A stretch of 16,056 bases of DNA from Planctomycetota bacterium. GTDB taxonomy: Bacteria > Planctomycetota > Phycisphaerae > UBA1845. This document shows positions 1 to 8,908 of the stretch, one piece after another. Every line of letters starts with the position of its first letter. Within the stretch, counting starts at the first letter, position 1. A program made the position numbers and the translations under genes. The stretch covers positions 1 to 16,056 of the forward strand of contig JAJRSP010000263.1 in the NCBI GenBank assembly GCA_024278775.1, written 5' to 3'. The notes under the pieces are model-generated. The model was not told the DNA's origin and ran no database searches. It was given only the letters and a program-made list of their open reading frames with translations.

Positions 1-882
1 GTAATTGGGACGGTATCCGAGTGGGCGGTTGTAGGTGACGAGTCGCACCGGACCCAGGTGGGCGCGCTGTTTGATGATCTCGATCGACTCGCGCATGTTG
101 CTAATGCGATCAATCAGTCCGAGACGGAGTGCCTGTTTCGCGGAATAGACGCGGCCGTCAGCCAGCTTGCGAATGGTTTCCTCGTTAAGGTGGGGCCGGC
201 CCGCATCGACAACGGCCACGAACCGGTCGAACATATCGTCAACGATGGACTGGAACACCGCATGTTCTTCCGGCCGCATTTGTCGAAATGGTGAACCGGC
301 ATCTTTGAATGCGCCGGAGGTGATGGCGTTGGCGCTCGCACCGAGCTTATGCAGCGTGCCGGACAAGTCGAACATCTGCATGATGACGCCGATGCTGCCG
401 ACGACGCTGGACGGCTGAGCGATGATCTCGTCGCATGCGCAGGCAATGTAGTATCCGCCGCTGGCGCCGAGGTCCATGATGACGGCGACCACGGGCTTAC
501 CACTTTCCTTGAAGTGAACAATTTCTTCGTGCATGAGTTCGCTGGCCACCACGCCACCGCCGGGGGAATTGATACGCAACAGCACGGCTTTCACACGCTT
601 GTCTTTTCGGGCCTTTTCCAGCTTTTCGAGGAGCAGGCTGACGGGATGTTCCCCTTCGCCGAGGAATTGGGTGGCCGGGGCGTTCATCAGCACACCGGAG
701 ACATCGATGAGGGCGATTTTGTCCGAAGCGAAGAAGCTATCATGCGAGAGCTCGGTCTCGACGAGTTCTCGCCGGACAGTGACCGGCGTCAACAGCAGGC
801 TCGGCGCGCCGCAGGAGGTGAGCAGGGTCACACCAACAAGAGCGACCACCATGATGATTCTCGTACCAGGACAATGGGACAT
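1..882 (-). CDS. sppA: Signal peptide peptidase SppA, S49 family, lipoprotein (3' end outside window)
   Basis: Membrane-bound serine protease that degrades cleaved signal peptides, using a Ser/Lys dyad. The frame is open from ATG 882 to the window edge, giving 294 codons without a stop, so the C-terminus is missing. The start follows AAGGAG with an 8-nt spacer. Residues 9-24 form a hydrophobic signal ending in lipobox LTSC, with Cys24 the predicted lipidated residue. The S49 core follows: RINSPGGG at 103-110, the nucleophile motif GASGGYY with Ser141, and GAFKDAGSPF with Lys193, which matches the general-base Lys of bacterial SppA. The size fits the short SppA type with one S49 domain. It is the last visible gene of a minus-strand cluster, 61 nt after the ABC permease with no terminator between them. 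Lipid anchoring instead of the usual N-terminal transmembrane helix is a mild variation. Family assignment is secure; co-transcription is inferred. Confidence 0.93.
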   Translation of the reverse strand, partial: MSHCPGTRIIMVVALVGVTLLTSCGAPSLLLTPVTVRRELVETELSHDSFFASDKIALIDVSGVLMNAPATQFLGEGEHPVSLLLEKLEKARKDKRVKAVLLRINSPGGGVVASELMHEEIVHFKESGKPVVAVIMDLGASGGYYIACACDEIIAQPSSVVGSIGVIMQMFDLSGTLHKLGASANAITSGAFKDAGSPFRQMRPEEHAVFQSIVDDMFDRFVAVVDAGRPHLNEETIRKLADGRVYSAKQALRLGLIDRISNMRESIEIIKQRAHLGPVRLVTYNRPLGYRPNY

Positions 883-943
883 TGAAAGATTCTCCTTGCG
901 GGTTTCGGTGTCAGTCATCCGAGGCCCGTGCTGGTCAGGTGGT

Positions 944-2764
944 CTATCCACCGCTTTGTTTTCGCATGGTCATGTCAAAATCGCGAACCAACGCAGCGTA
1001 CGCGCGCCAGGCGATGAACGCAAAGAGGGTGATGGCCACGGCGCTTCCCACAAAAGCGGACGCTCGGGCGGCGGCGGCACCACTGGCGTATTCGGCGGGA
1101 GACGCAAACAGGCTGGAAGGGTCAACCAGGACATAGATGGCAGTGAAGGGCGTGAACGGGGCGAGTAGCGCGCCCATGTCACCGCCGGCCTGGTCCACAA
1201 CGGCAAAGCCCACCGCGGTGGCCGCACCGCACGCGACGATCAAGATACCGACGCTGTACATGACGGCGGTAACATTTTTCTTGCTCACCATGGATACCTT
1301 GAGCCCCAACACGCAAGCCAACGCCGTAAAAATCGTGAGCAACGCAGCCAATTCCACGCTGGTTTCAATCCAGATGGCCGGGGGGTTCCCGGTCGCCAAA
1401 ACGCCGTAGACGCCAAACGACAGGAGCATGACGATGGGACCGACCAGCAGCGGCGCGGTGAAGGTGACGAGCCCGCGAAGCTTGCCCCAGAGGATGTATT
1501 TGCTGGTGACGGGTGTGGTCAGGAGCACGTCCATCGTTTTTGCTTCTCGTTCTTTGGTCATGGAGGTGGCGGCCGTGTTGGTGGCGATGATCAGCGCGAC
1601 GGCAACCTGAACGATCGTGATCATGCCCACGAACACACGCACGACGGCTGCCGAGAGGTTGCCCGTCACATGATATCCGAAGAGGGTCAGCAGGCAGACG
1701 AACCCGGCGATCGCGGTGATCCACCGGATCAACCCGCTGGTGGCGACTCGGGTTTTGGCCTCGCGCCAGGCGACAGGATTCGCCCAGACGGCGCGCGGCG
1801 CTTGGGTGGCTTGACCCTTGCGGCGGCCGGGGAGTTTGTCTCGAATCGCCGAAAAGACCGTCGGCTCGCCGGTTTTGGCACCTCGTCGGACGTAAAAAAT
1901 GCTTAGCACGGTGAGAATGAATGCGGCGATGGAGGTCCAGATGACATAAGCCGTCGCCGGATGCGCCAAGGCAAAGCGAACGATGCCGGAACGAGCCAGC
2001 AGCCGACTCTCCGGTGGTGCATACACATCATTGAGCGCGACATGAAGCGCGAGGAACGGGTGAAGCGGTGTAAGCCAGCTCATCTGTTGACCGGAGAGAT
2101 TGGGCGCGGACGCCTCGACCCAGGTGCGATCCCAGAAGACGGCCACCATGTACATCGCGATCAAGTAGAACCCGATCAGCAAGTAATACGAGAAGATGGT
2201 CCGTCGCGTACCGACGGCGCTCATGGCGACGAAAATGGCCAGTGATCCCGTGATCATGGCCGTAGCGCAGGAAATGGCGAAGCTTTCGAGAATCTGCCCC
2301 GACGTCACGCCGCCGTAGACCATGGTCACGAGAAAGATCGGCAACCCGGCCACGAGCAGCATGATGAGAAAATACATGCGGCTCATGAGCGAACCGAACA
2401 CGATCTGAGCACTGGAGAGCGGCGTCGAGAGGAGGATGTTGAAGGTTTGCGCGTCACGTTCTTGGGTGATGGCGGAGGCCGTAAAGATGGGTGCGAGAAA
2501 ACTCATGAGCGCCAGTTGGGTCATGGAGGCCCAGGCAAACGTGCGCGAAGCGCCCTTCGCCAGTTCGGTGAGAGAGGCGTTGGTGCCGGTCATATAGCTG
2601 CTGAGTGAAAAAAGCACGACGAGCAACAGAATCGAAAGGTATGCGAAACGAAGCCAGGCGTGGCGCGATCGACGCGAGGCGCCGTGAACGACGCGCACGA
2701 GAATGGGGTTGGCCAGCAACAGCCGCCAGAACCACAACCACAGCTTGGCGATGATTTGGTTCAT
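944..2764 (-). CDS. ABC-2 type transporter permease with two homologous halves
   Basis: Integral inner-membrane subunit of an ABC exporter of the ABC-2/GldF type, 606 residues. The chain has two similar halves. In each, a hydrophobic segment is followed by a cytoplasmic coupling motif: ITQERDAQTFNILLSTPLSS at 99-118 and MTKEREAKTMDVLLTTPVTS at 402-421. About six hydrophobic segments surround each copy, for example 41-57, 83-98, 131-150 and 270-291, then 345-362, 376-396, 432-456, 470-488 and 500-520. Ordinary GldF-like permeases have one such half and dimerise, so this looks like a fused dimer. The ATG lies 8 nt after the stop of the ATPase gene and has no clear ribosome-binding site, which suggests translational coupling. 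The substrate cannot be told from sequence. The call as ABC-2 permease is strong; the fused-dimer reading is inference from the internal repeat. Confidence 0.9.
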   Translation of the reverse strand: MNQIIAKLWLWFWRLLLANPILVRVVHGASRRSRHAWLRFAYLSILLLVVLFSLSSYMTGTNASLTELAKGASRTFAWASMTQLALMSFLAPIFTASAITQERDAQTFNILLSTPLSSAQIVFGSLMSRMYFLIMLLVAGLPIFLVTMVYGGVTSGQILESFAISCATAMITGSLAIFVAMSAVGTRRTIFSYYLLIGFYLIAMYMVAVFWDRTWVEASAPNLSGQQMSWLTPLHPFLALHVALNDVYAPPESRLLARSGIVRFALAHPATAYVIWTSIAAFILTVLSIFYVRRGAKTGEPTVFSAIRDKLPGRRKGQATQAPRAVWANPVAWREAKTRVATSGLIRWITAIAGFVCLLTLFGYHVTGNLSAAVVRVFVGMITIVQVAVALIIATNTAATSMTKEREAKTMDVLLTTPVTSKYILWGKLRGLVTFTAPLLVGPIVMLLSFGVYGVLATGNPPAIWIETSVELAALLTIFTALACVLGLKVSMVSKKNVTAVMYSVGILIVACGAATAVGFAVVDQAGGDMGALLAPFTPFTAIYVLVDPSSLFASPAEYASGAAAARASAFVGSAVAITLFAFIAWRAYAALVRDFDMTMRKQSGG

Positions 2765-2772
2765 GGTGAAAG

Positions 2773-3702
2773 CTACTGCACGATACCTTTGGTGAGCCGC
2801 ATGAAAGCGGTTTCGAGATTGACCTCTTCCTCTTTGATCTCACAGATTCGGAAGTTGTTTTGGATCAGGAGCTTAGTGATGGCGGTGAAGTCGTGCGTCT
2901 GACTGTCGAGTTCGACGAGGAGGCGACTGTTGTCCTGCTCGACACTCTTGACCCCCCTTGTTTTCTGTAGCAACAGCGCGGCAAGGTCCTGTTGCTCAAC
3001 GACACGTACGTGTAGCTTGGAGCCGGTCTTGACGCGGCGAATGATTTCCGAGATCGGTTCCTTGATGAGCAGTTGGCCCTGTTCAATGATGCCGACGGTC
3101 GTACAAAGATCGGCCAGCTCATGTAATATGTGCGAGCTGATGATGATGGTTTTTCCCATCTTGTGAAGTTCTTTAAGCAGCTCGCGGATTTCAATTCGGG
3201 CGCGCGGGTCAAGCCCGCTGGCCGGCTCATCGAGAAGCAACACTTTGGGGTCGTGGAGCAGCACGCGCGCAATGCTCAACCGCTGTTGCATACCGCGCGA
3301 TAACGAGTCAACCAGGGTATCGTGTTTGTAGACCAGGTCGGTGAGCTCGAGTACGTCGCCGACGATACGCGTGCGTTGCTTGCCGGTGATGTTGTAGGCG
3401 CTGGCGAAGAACTCCAGGTATTCCTGAACCACCATGTCTTCGTAGGCACCGAAAAAATCCGGCACGTATCCGATGAGCGGGCGAATTTTTCGTGATTCGT
3501 ATCCAATGACGTGGCCGCAGACCCGCGCTTCACCCCAGGTGGGTTGGAGTAAGGTCGCGAGAATCTTGATCGTCGTGGTCTTTCCGGCACCGTTCGGTCC
3601 GATGTAACCAAAGCATTCGCCCTCCTCAATGCCGAGGTGGAGGTTGTTGAGTGCCACCAGCTTGCCGTAGCGTTTGGTCAGGTTAATGGTTTGGACGATC
3701 AA
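2773..3702 (-). CDS. ABC transporter ATP-binding protein (GldA/CcmA-like, ABC-2 exporter class)
   Basis: Cytoplasmic ATPase subunit that would power the neighbouring permease, 309 residues. It has all the expected motifs: Walker A GPNGAGKT (35-42), a Q-loop region reading IGYVPDFFG (77-85), signature LSRGMQQ (134-140), Walker B VLLLDEP (154-160), D-loop SGLD (162-165) and the switch His191. The segment after about residue 215 is the accessory C-terminal domain common in exporters of this class. The start is TTG at 3702, preceded by AGGAAG with a short spacer. Its TTG overlaps the TGA stop of the upstream 832-residue protein (TTGA), so translation is probably coupled. In the Q-loop, Asp stands where many families have Gln; I recall 'PD' at this point in this subfamily, so it need not mean loss of function. 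Confidence 0.93.
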   Translation of the reverse strand: MIVQTINLTKRYGKLVALNNLHLGIEEGECFGYIGPNGAGKTTTIKILATLLQPTWGEARVCGHVIGYESRKIRPLIGYVPDFFGAYEDMVVQEYLEFFASAYNITGKQRTRIVGDVLELTDLVYKHDTLVDSLSRGMQQRLSIARVLLHDPKVLLLDEPASGLDPRARIEIRELLKELHKMGKTIIISSHILHELADLCTTVGIIEQGQLLIKEPISEIIRRVKTGSKLHVRVVEQQDLAALLLQKTRGVKSVEQDNSRLLVELDSQTHDFTAITKLLIQNNFRICEIKEEEVNLETAFMRLTKGIVQ

Positions 3703-6197
3703 GATCGGCTTCCTATAGAAAAAGTAGCGCTGCCCTTCGGTCTCGCCTCGGTGTGTCGTTCGCTCTTTCTACCTCCGTCCGTAATCGGAATGCGGATGCG
3801 GTACATGGTCCAGGAGTATTCGGGTTCCGGTTCAATGACGCGATAGCGATTGGTACCGGATCGGCGGAAGAGCCGCGTGGGACCGGGGTCTTGCGTGAAA
3901 CCGATCAGGATGGCCGTGTCGCGCGTGAGCTGATTGCGAAGATCAAGCCAGCGCAGGCGATCGCGGGACCAGGTCTGGCTCACGCCGGTGACCTGGGCCG
4001 TGATGCTCTTGAGGCTCTCCGGGTCGAGTTCACCCATCGTGCTCGCGAGGAGCATCGCTTTTTGGACATCTTCGAGCGTGCCAGCGGCTGCCACCGTGTC
4101 ACCCAGGCCGATGTTGGACAGCGCCGATCGAAACGCGCGGCTCCACGTGGTCTGTGCGGCGGAGAGCATGGACTTCAGAAGAAACTGATTCAGGGATTGA
4201 TCGGCATCCGGTCGGTAGCAGCGCGGCGCTACCAAGACTTTTCCCGTGCCTGTCTTGAAGTCGCCAAACGGAAAAGCGAAAATGGCGTTGCCGCTACGAA
4301 ATCCCTTGGCGACGTCTTGGTAATCGTGTTCAAAATCCTTGACGGTATGGATCAACCAGCAGTTGGTGAGATCAACGCCGAGCTCATTCACCAGGTAACT
4401 TTCGTCCGTAAAAACTTGGCGGATCGCCGTGAGCTCACCGGTGACAGTGCCTCCCAGGGCTCCGTCCCACCGGCCCTCGAACCGTTTGAGCGTCGCGCGA
4501 AACCGGGCCCCCTCGATCGTGCCGACGGACGGGGTTAACGCATACGCGATCGGGTCCGTAAAACTCGAACGTTCCTCAAAGAGATTCCGGCCCGACGGAA
4601 GCGGACGCAAGAACGTGTTGGTGTCGGAGGGCTTGGTGTCTCGCTTGGGGTTCTGCGGAATCCAGACATCGAGCCGGGCGTCTGTGGCCGTCTTCAGCCC
4701 GAAAAAAGTGGTTCCATAACCGAAGGAGTCACCCGCCGCGAGGTCAATGACGCTCACCTGATGGACGCGATCGCCAAAGCCCTGAAAAGCCCGCACGCCG
4801 GTGACGCTCAGGAACGCCGCCGCCAAGGCGATGAGGCCAAAGACGGACCAGCTATGCCGTCGCCGTCGTTGCTTACCGAGAAACCACCAGACGCCGCCCG
4901 TCGCAGTGACGACGTAGGCAATGGAAAAAATGGACGCGGTCAACAGGTAGATACTGCTGGAGGTGGAGAACGCGACCGCGCCAACGATCTCAGAAAACAG
5001 CGAGACCGATTCCACACCGAATTCGTCGGGGTTGTATCTTTGATTGATCCAGAAGAGTTTATCGAAAAGCGGTCGGGCACCGCCGCCGCCGCTCAACAAA
5101 TCGCCAATCGTCACGGCACTGAAGATGACGTGCCCGCGCCCCTCACGTCGACGCGCCACGATGAGCGGTTCATCCGGATCCGCCGGGGCTACACGAGTGG
5201 CACCGGGCCTTAGTGTGCAGTCGGTCACCGGTACGGGCACCGGGAAGGGGTCTCGGTACCAGAGCGCGTTTTTCTGTCTCATCCCCGAAGTTCTCGCGCC
5301 GACGGAGTCTTCCGAAACGGGTGGCGAGAGCAGCGCTTGGCGCACATCCGGCAGGTTATCAACCGGCGTGATGTCTCCGATGGTGACCGGGAGAATCGGG
5401 TCGAGCCGCTTGGACAGTTTGACAGCGGAGGCCGATTGCGATGCGGCGATGAGCAACACGCCGCCCTGACGCACCCAGTGAATCAAGGCGTCGGTCTGTC
5501 TTGGTGTGAGTTCGTCGGGGTTGGCATGATCCCATACGACGGCGTCCACCGCCTCTAATCCGATCCACAACTCGGGAAGATCGCTTGGTGCGAGGTGACC
5601 GATATAAATCTCGCGATAGTAGGATATGTTTTCGTCAGTTTCCACGAGGTCCTTGACGTGTCCCATCGCACCGGAGTCTACGGACAACACCAGCAGCGAG
5701 TCATCACTGATTTGAACCGGCTGGTTGTTGTCGACAGGCCCGGCGATGAACACGCGCTCGCCGGCCGAAACAAACTCGACGATGGCACCGTCCTCATTCA
5801 ACAACTCGACGAGCACCTTGCCGTCTTTGCGATTGGGATTGATCAGCGTATACAGCCAGACGCGTTGGGCGCCGCCTGTTTCGGCGTGGAGGTGAACGTC
5901 CACATGGTCGAAGTATTGGTCCCCGTCGGCGTCGAACTGAGCGACCCGAAGCGTACCGTCGAATGTCGTATCATCAATCAAATCCAGGTCAACGATAATC
6001 GGCGTCCATGAACTTTGACGCACGACGTTGGCACTACTGAAAGTGCCGGCCCGACCGATCGCGGGGAATCCCACCTGCGTGACGTTGATGTTGACGGCGG
6101 CGTGGGCCGGCGTGGCGCAGACCACAGCGAGAAAGCCCCAAGTGACCGTCGGGGCTGGTCTCGTACGTCGCGCAGGTTGTTGCTGTGCGTTCGGCAT
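3699..6197 (-). CDS. Exported two-TM protein with GATase-like (GldG-like) segment, ABC exporter partner
   Basis: An 832-residue protein of unknown function. Residues 18-33 look like a signal peptide ending AHA. A large extracytoplasmic part follows. Residues 218-252 read VDAVVWDH..LTPRQTDALIHWVRQGGVLLIAAS, the pattern of the glutamine-amidotransferase-like fold in GldG and DUF4350-type proteins: a strand, an acidic loop, a 'Q-x-x-AL-x-x-W-V-x-x-GG' helix-strand. Two transmembrane helices lie at about 413-440 and 450-468, with a basic GKQRRRRH loop between them, followed by about 360 further residues. The ATG at 6197 has no strong ribosome-binding site. It is kept because it gives a sensible signal peptide and lies about 63 nt below a predicted transcription start. 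The gene overlaps the ATPase start by 4 nt (TTGA), so it probably acts with that transporter, as GldG does with GldF/GldA. No specific function is claimed. Confidence 0.82.
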   Translation of the reverse strand: MPNAQQQPARRTRPAPTVTWGFLAVVCATPAHAAVNINVTQVGFPAIGRAGTFSSANVVRQSSWTPIIVDLDLIDDTTFDGTLRVAQFDADGDQYFDHVDVHLHAETGGAQRVWLYTLINPNRKDGKVLVELLNEDGAIVEFVSAGERVFIAGPVDNNQPVQISDDSLLVLSVDSGAMGHVKDLVETDENISYYREIYIGHLAPSDLPELWIGLEAVDAVVWDHANPDELTPRQTDALIHWVRQGGVLLIAASQSASAVKLSKRLDPILPVTIGDITPVDNLPDVRQALLSPPVSEDSVGARTSGMRQKNALWYRDPFPVPVPVTDCTLRPGATRVAPADPDEPLIVARRREGRGHVIFSAVTIGDLLSGGGGARPLFDKLFWINQRYNPDEFGVESVSLFSEIVGAVAFSTSSSIYLLTASIFSIAYVVTATGGVWWFLGKQRRRRHSWSVFGLIALAAAFLSVTGVRAFQGFGDRVHQVSVIDLAAGDSFGYGTTFFGLKTATDARLDVWIPQNPKRDTKPSDTNTFLRPLPSGRNLFEERSSFTDPIAYALTPSVGTIEGARFRATLKRFEGRWDGALGGTVTGELTAIRQVFTDESYLVNELGVDLTNCWLIHTVKDFEHDYQDVAKGFRSGNAIFAFPFGDFKTGTGKVLVAPRCYRPDADQSLNQFLLKSMLSAAQTTWSRAFRSALSNIGLGDTVAAAGTLEDVQKAMLLASTMGELDPESLKSITAQVTGVSQTWSRDRLRWLDLRNQLTRDTAILIGFTQDPGPTRLFRRSGTNRYRVIEPEPEYSWTMYRIRIPITDGGRKSERHTEARPKGSATFSIGSRS

Positions 6198-6459
6198 GTT
6201 GTCGCAAGAATCATCGTGAGCGTAGATTCGCGCCGCTTGGTTCGCGCGTCACAATCCCGTCAGAGGATTCTACCCTCGGCGCAGCGCTAAGACAACCAAG
6301 GTCGTTGTTGGTGTCTGCCTGCCGCGCATCCGCCTCGGCCGAAACACCGCGCGGGGGTGGCGTACCCGGTGATGTGACGTACGGTCAGCGCTGATGTTAG
6401 CGCGGCGCGCGGCCCCCCCATGCCTTTCGGTCATGATGACACAGCGTTGGCGAAGATCG
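6198..6459. other. Intergenic region between cytochrome and exporter unit
   Basis: This 262-nt gap holds the promoter listed at 6267-6295. It has a small dyad, GCGCT-N6-AGCGC at 6388-6403, inside a GC-rich patch that includes the palindrome TCAGCGCTGA (6385-6394). No T-tract follows the dyad on the minus strand, so I do not call an intrinsic terminator for the cytochrome gene. I see no coding sequence here. Confidence 0.5.
6267..6295 (-). promoter_or_regulatory. Predicted sigma70-type promoter of the ABC exporter / sppA unit
   Basis: On the minus strand, -35 TTGTCT (6290-6295, 4 of 6 matches to consensus) and -10 TAGAAT (6267-6272, 5 of 6) are separated by exactly 17 nt. Transcription would start near 6260, leaving a leader of about 63 nt before ATG 6197. 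The same -10 hexamer and spacing occur in the clpC promoter of this window, which supports both. This is a prediction from sequence only. Confidence 0.6.
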
Positions 6460-8805
6460 CTATTCTTCAAGACCGGCTCGGACTTGTTCCTGAAGTGTTT
6501 GTTGGAGCCAGCTCGTGGACTGTCGGCGTCGGGATTTGGCGAGGGCGGACACGGCGCGGCGCGTCTCCCCCTTGTGGAGAAAGACCGCCGCCTCGATGGA
6601 CGAACAAAGAGCGTCCCCGGCACCGAGTTCTCGCGCTTTCATGGCGGATCGAAGCGCCTCTTCGTACTGACCGGTGATCGCGAGTATCAGACCAAGCGTC
6701 TCCTGCAGCCGAAACGCCTTGGGGTTAATCGCGATCCCATGGCGCACCTGTTCGAGGGCTTCGTTGTGGCGCTTAAGGACCACGAGGATCGTCGCGAGGT
6801 CGACGTAGGCGGGAATATCTCGCGGGTTGAGCGCAATGACGGCGGCGTGTTGTTTCAGGGCGTTGGGGAGGTCCCCGATGGCCGCGTAACACTTGCCCAG
6901 ATTCGAGCGAGCGTCGTTGTGGTAGGGACGCAGTTGCAGCACGCGCTGAAACATCGGTCCGGCTTCATGGGTACGTCCCAGCGACTGTAACGCCACGCCA
7001 AGCAAATGGTAGGCATCGGCGGACGCCGGGTTCAGCGTGATGGCGTGGCGCGCGGCGTCGACCGCCTCGTCGTAACGTTTTTCACGCGCCAGCACGAGGG
7101 CGAGTCCGGTGTGGATGCCCACGACGTTCGGATTCTTCTCCAGGGCGGCGCGATAAGTTTTCTCCGCATCTTCGTACTGGTCAAGAAACCGCTGAATGCG
7201 CGCCAGATAGAGATAAGGTTCCACCTCAACGGGTTCATCCTCTTCGATCTGCTTTCGTAATGCGCCAAGGTGACGGACGTGCTTCTGCCTGACGTCGAGC
7301 AAGGCCATGTGCAACGCCAGAGTCGATTCATCCGGGACATGCTCTTGAAAGTAGGGGTGTGCCGATCCCAATCGTTTGTGGCGAAGTTCCCGGCGGGGTG
7401 CCACAAAGGCTTCCCTGGGCGGATCACGCTGAATGAGATGATCGGTCGCGACAACCCCAATCACGTCTTCGGGGCGATGCTCGGGCATGTGGCAACGAAC
7501 ACAGTCACCGCCGTGAGGCTCTTTCGCTGGCGTGCGGCAGTCGTCAAGCGCGTGGCACGAGAGGCATCGGCTACGGTAGTAAGCCGTTTTTTCTTCGGGG
7601 GGTGGTTTTCGGTGCGGGTTGTGACACGTCAGGCATGACATGGTGCCCTCGCTTTTGAGATAACACAAGCTCTGCCGCAAGCGATAGGGGTGATGATTGA
7701 TCTCGAATCGTTCTCGTTGCTTCTCCTTATCTTGATAGTCGACAATGATGACATAATCTTCCAGCGGCTCGCCGGGTTGGTAGGAGTAGTCGCCCCGGCC
7801 AGCGATTCGCATGAAGCTGCTCGGGTTGGCGGATGGCTGGAGATGGCACTGGTAGCAGACATCATCTCGAAGTTTGGGCGTGAGCCTGGCGGGGTTGACA
7901 ATCGAATGTCGAAGCGCGCTCAACCCGGAATCGGGATCGTAGGCGACGCGGAGGTGTTCCGCACCGGGTCCGTGACAGCGCTGGCAACCGATCCCGTTGG
8001 GAAGCGTCTTAGGAAACGCGAACGGCTGCCCGAGCCAATCCGTGCCGGCCGGTTGTTCCGGGTAGGCATTGTGGCAGAAGAGGCACTCTCGCTTCACCTG
8101 TCGCATAAACCCGCCGTGATCGGGCCGGTCATACCCCGGACTCATGGCCCATCGACCGGTCTGCGTGTACCACGCTAACGGAAGCTGGAATAGCTCACCG
8201 GCCGGGCTCCGCGTGGCGTAGGTTCGAACGGTTTTTCCTGAACCGATGACGAGATCAACGGAAGCCTCAACCTCGTTGATACGGTTTCCGTGGGCATCGA
8301 GTTGGTATCGCCTCTGAAAGAACGCGCCGTCGCGGCGGACCATGTCATAGTGACTGTCGGAAGCCTCGTGATAGAAATGACCATCCGTGAAATCCTCGAT
8401 GAGGTTATCATCGGTCAGTTGAAACGTGGAGTGGGACATGCCCACGTGCTGGTAGTCGTCGTATACGATCGCATGACATTGCTGACAGGCGGCGTCGGGT
8501 ACGTAACCGGGAGCCGCACCGACCGTGACGGGGATGCGCTGACCGTCCTCATCCAGGACGAAAGGCCGCGGTGGCGGGGCCGGTAACGCTGGAGTGGTGC
8601 CTGCGTCTGTGGCCGATCCGGCGTCGATATCCGAGGCGGGGTTTGTGGTGGGTGGCGGTGGCGACCGATCGGCTTGGGGGGACGTAAGGGCGGACGTGTG
8701 TGGCGGGGCCGTCCGGGTCGGGGTTTGATCCGTGTTGTCGGGCTCACAACTTGTGGCGAAGAACAGCAACAACGCAGCCGTTGTCAGGTAGGAGACGGTT
8801 CGCAT
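6460..8805 (-). CDS. Heptaheme c-type cytochrome fused to C-terminal TPR repeats, lipoprotein
   Basis: A predicted exported redox protein of 781 residues. Residues 5-20 form a signal ending ATSC, so Cys20 may be lipidated, although the lipobox is imperfect (Ala at -3). Residues 28-80 are a Pro/Thr/Ala/Asp-rich linker. Seven CXXCH heme sites follow: 107-111, 241-245, 274-278, 317-321, 391-395, 414-418 and 435-439. Many other His residues, including HH at 371-372, could be distal ligands. The arrangement resembles cytochrome c554 / doubled-CXXCH multiheme proteins. From about 525 to 725 there are around six TPR units with the usual alternation, for example 'YLYLARIQRFLDQYEDAEKT' (531-550), suggesting a protein-docking scaffold. 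There is no catalytic hallmark I can name, such as the CXXCK of NrfA, so electron transfer is the safest role. It lies 103 nt after clpC with a terminator between. Its start has only a weak ribosome-binding site. Confidence 0.88.
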   Translation of the reverse strand: MRTVSYLTTAALLLFFATSCEPDNTDQTPTRTAPPHTSALTSPQADRSPPPPTTNPASDIDAGSATDAGTTPALPAPPPRPFVLDEDGQRIPVTVGAAPGYVPDAACQQCHAIVYDDYQHVGMSHSTFQLTDDNLIEDFTDGHFYHEASDSHYDMVRRDGAFFQRRYQLDAHGNRINEVEASVDLVIGSGKTVRTYATRSPAGELFQLPLAWYTQTGRWAMSPGYDRPDHGGFMRQVKRECLFCHNAYPEQPAGTDWLGQPFAFPKTLPNGIGCQRCHGPGAEHLRVAYDPDSGLSALRHSIVNPARLTPKLRDDVCYQCHLQPSANPSSFMRIAGRGDYSYQPGEPLEDYVIIVDYQDKEKQRERFEINHHPYRLRQSLCYLKSEGTMSCLTCHNPHRKPPPEEKTAYYRSRCLSCHALDDCRTPAKEPHGGDCVRCHMPEHRPEDVIGVVATDHLIQRDPPREAFVAPRRELRHKRLGSAHPYFQEHVPDESTLALHMALLDVRQKHVRHLGALRKQIEEDEPVEVEPYLYLARIQRFLDQYEDAEKTYRAALEKNPNVVGIHTGLALVLAREKRYDEAVDAARHAITLNPASADAYHLLGVALQSLGRTHEAGPMFQRVLQLRPYHNDARSNLGKCYAAIGDLPNALKQHAAVIALNPRDIPAYVDLATILVVLKRHNEALEQVRHGIAINPKAFRLQETLGLILAITGQYEEALRSAMKARELGAGDALCSSIEAAVFLHKGETRRAVSALAKSRRRQSTSWLQQTLQEQVRAGLEE

Positions 8806-8827
8806 GATCTTGGCTCAAGAGTACTAC

Positions 8828-8877
8828 AAAAAACGTGCGCGCGGCCAAGACCGCCAACAGCGCGGGCCGCGCGCACG
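8828..8877 (-). terminator. Strong intrinsic terminator of clpC
   Basis: A perfect 13-bp GC-rich inverted repeat, CGTGCGCGCGGCC (8834-8846) with GGCCGCGCGCACG (8865-8877), has an 18-nt loop. On the minus strand it is followed directly by six T (8828-8833). It starts 31 nt below the clpC stop. On the plus strand no T-run follows the hairpin, so it works for the minus strand only. The T-run ends 22 nt before the cytochrome ATG. Confidence 0.9.
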
Positions 8878-8908
8878 AGATGGTGCGCCACTTTCGTGTA
8901 TCGCATGA

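Noticed and set aside
349..885. Plus-strand frame of 178 codons antisense to sppA
   Set aside because: The opposite strand encodes an SppA with its catalytic motifs intact; this frame has none.
3753..4538. Plus-strand frame of 261 codons antisense to the 832-residue protein
   Set aside because: Shadow frame without recognisable domain.
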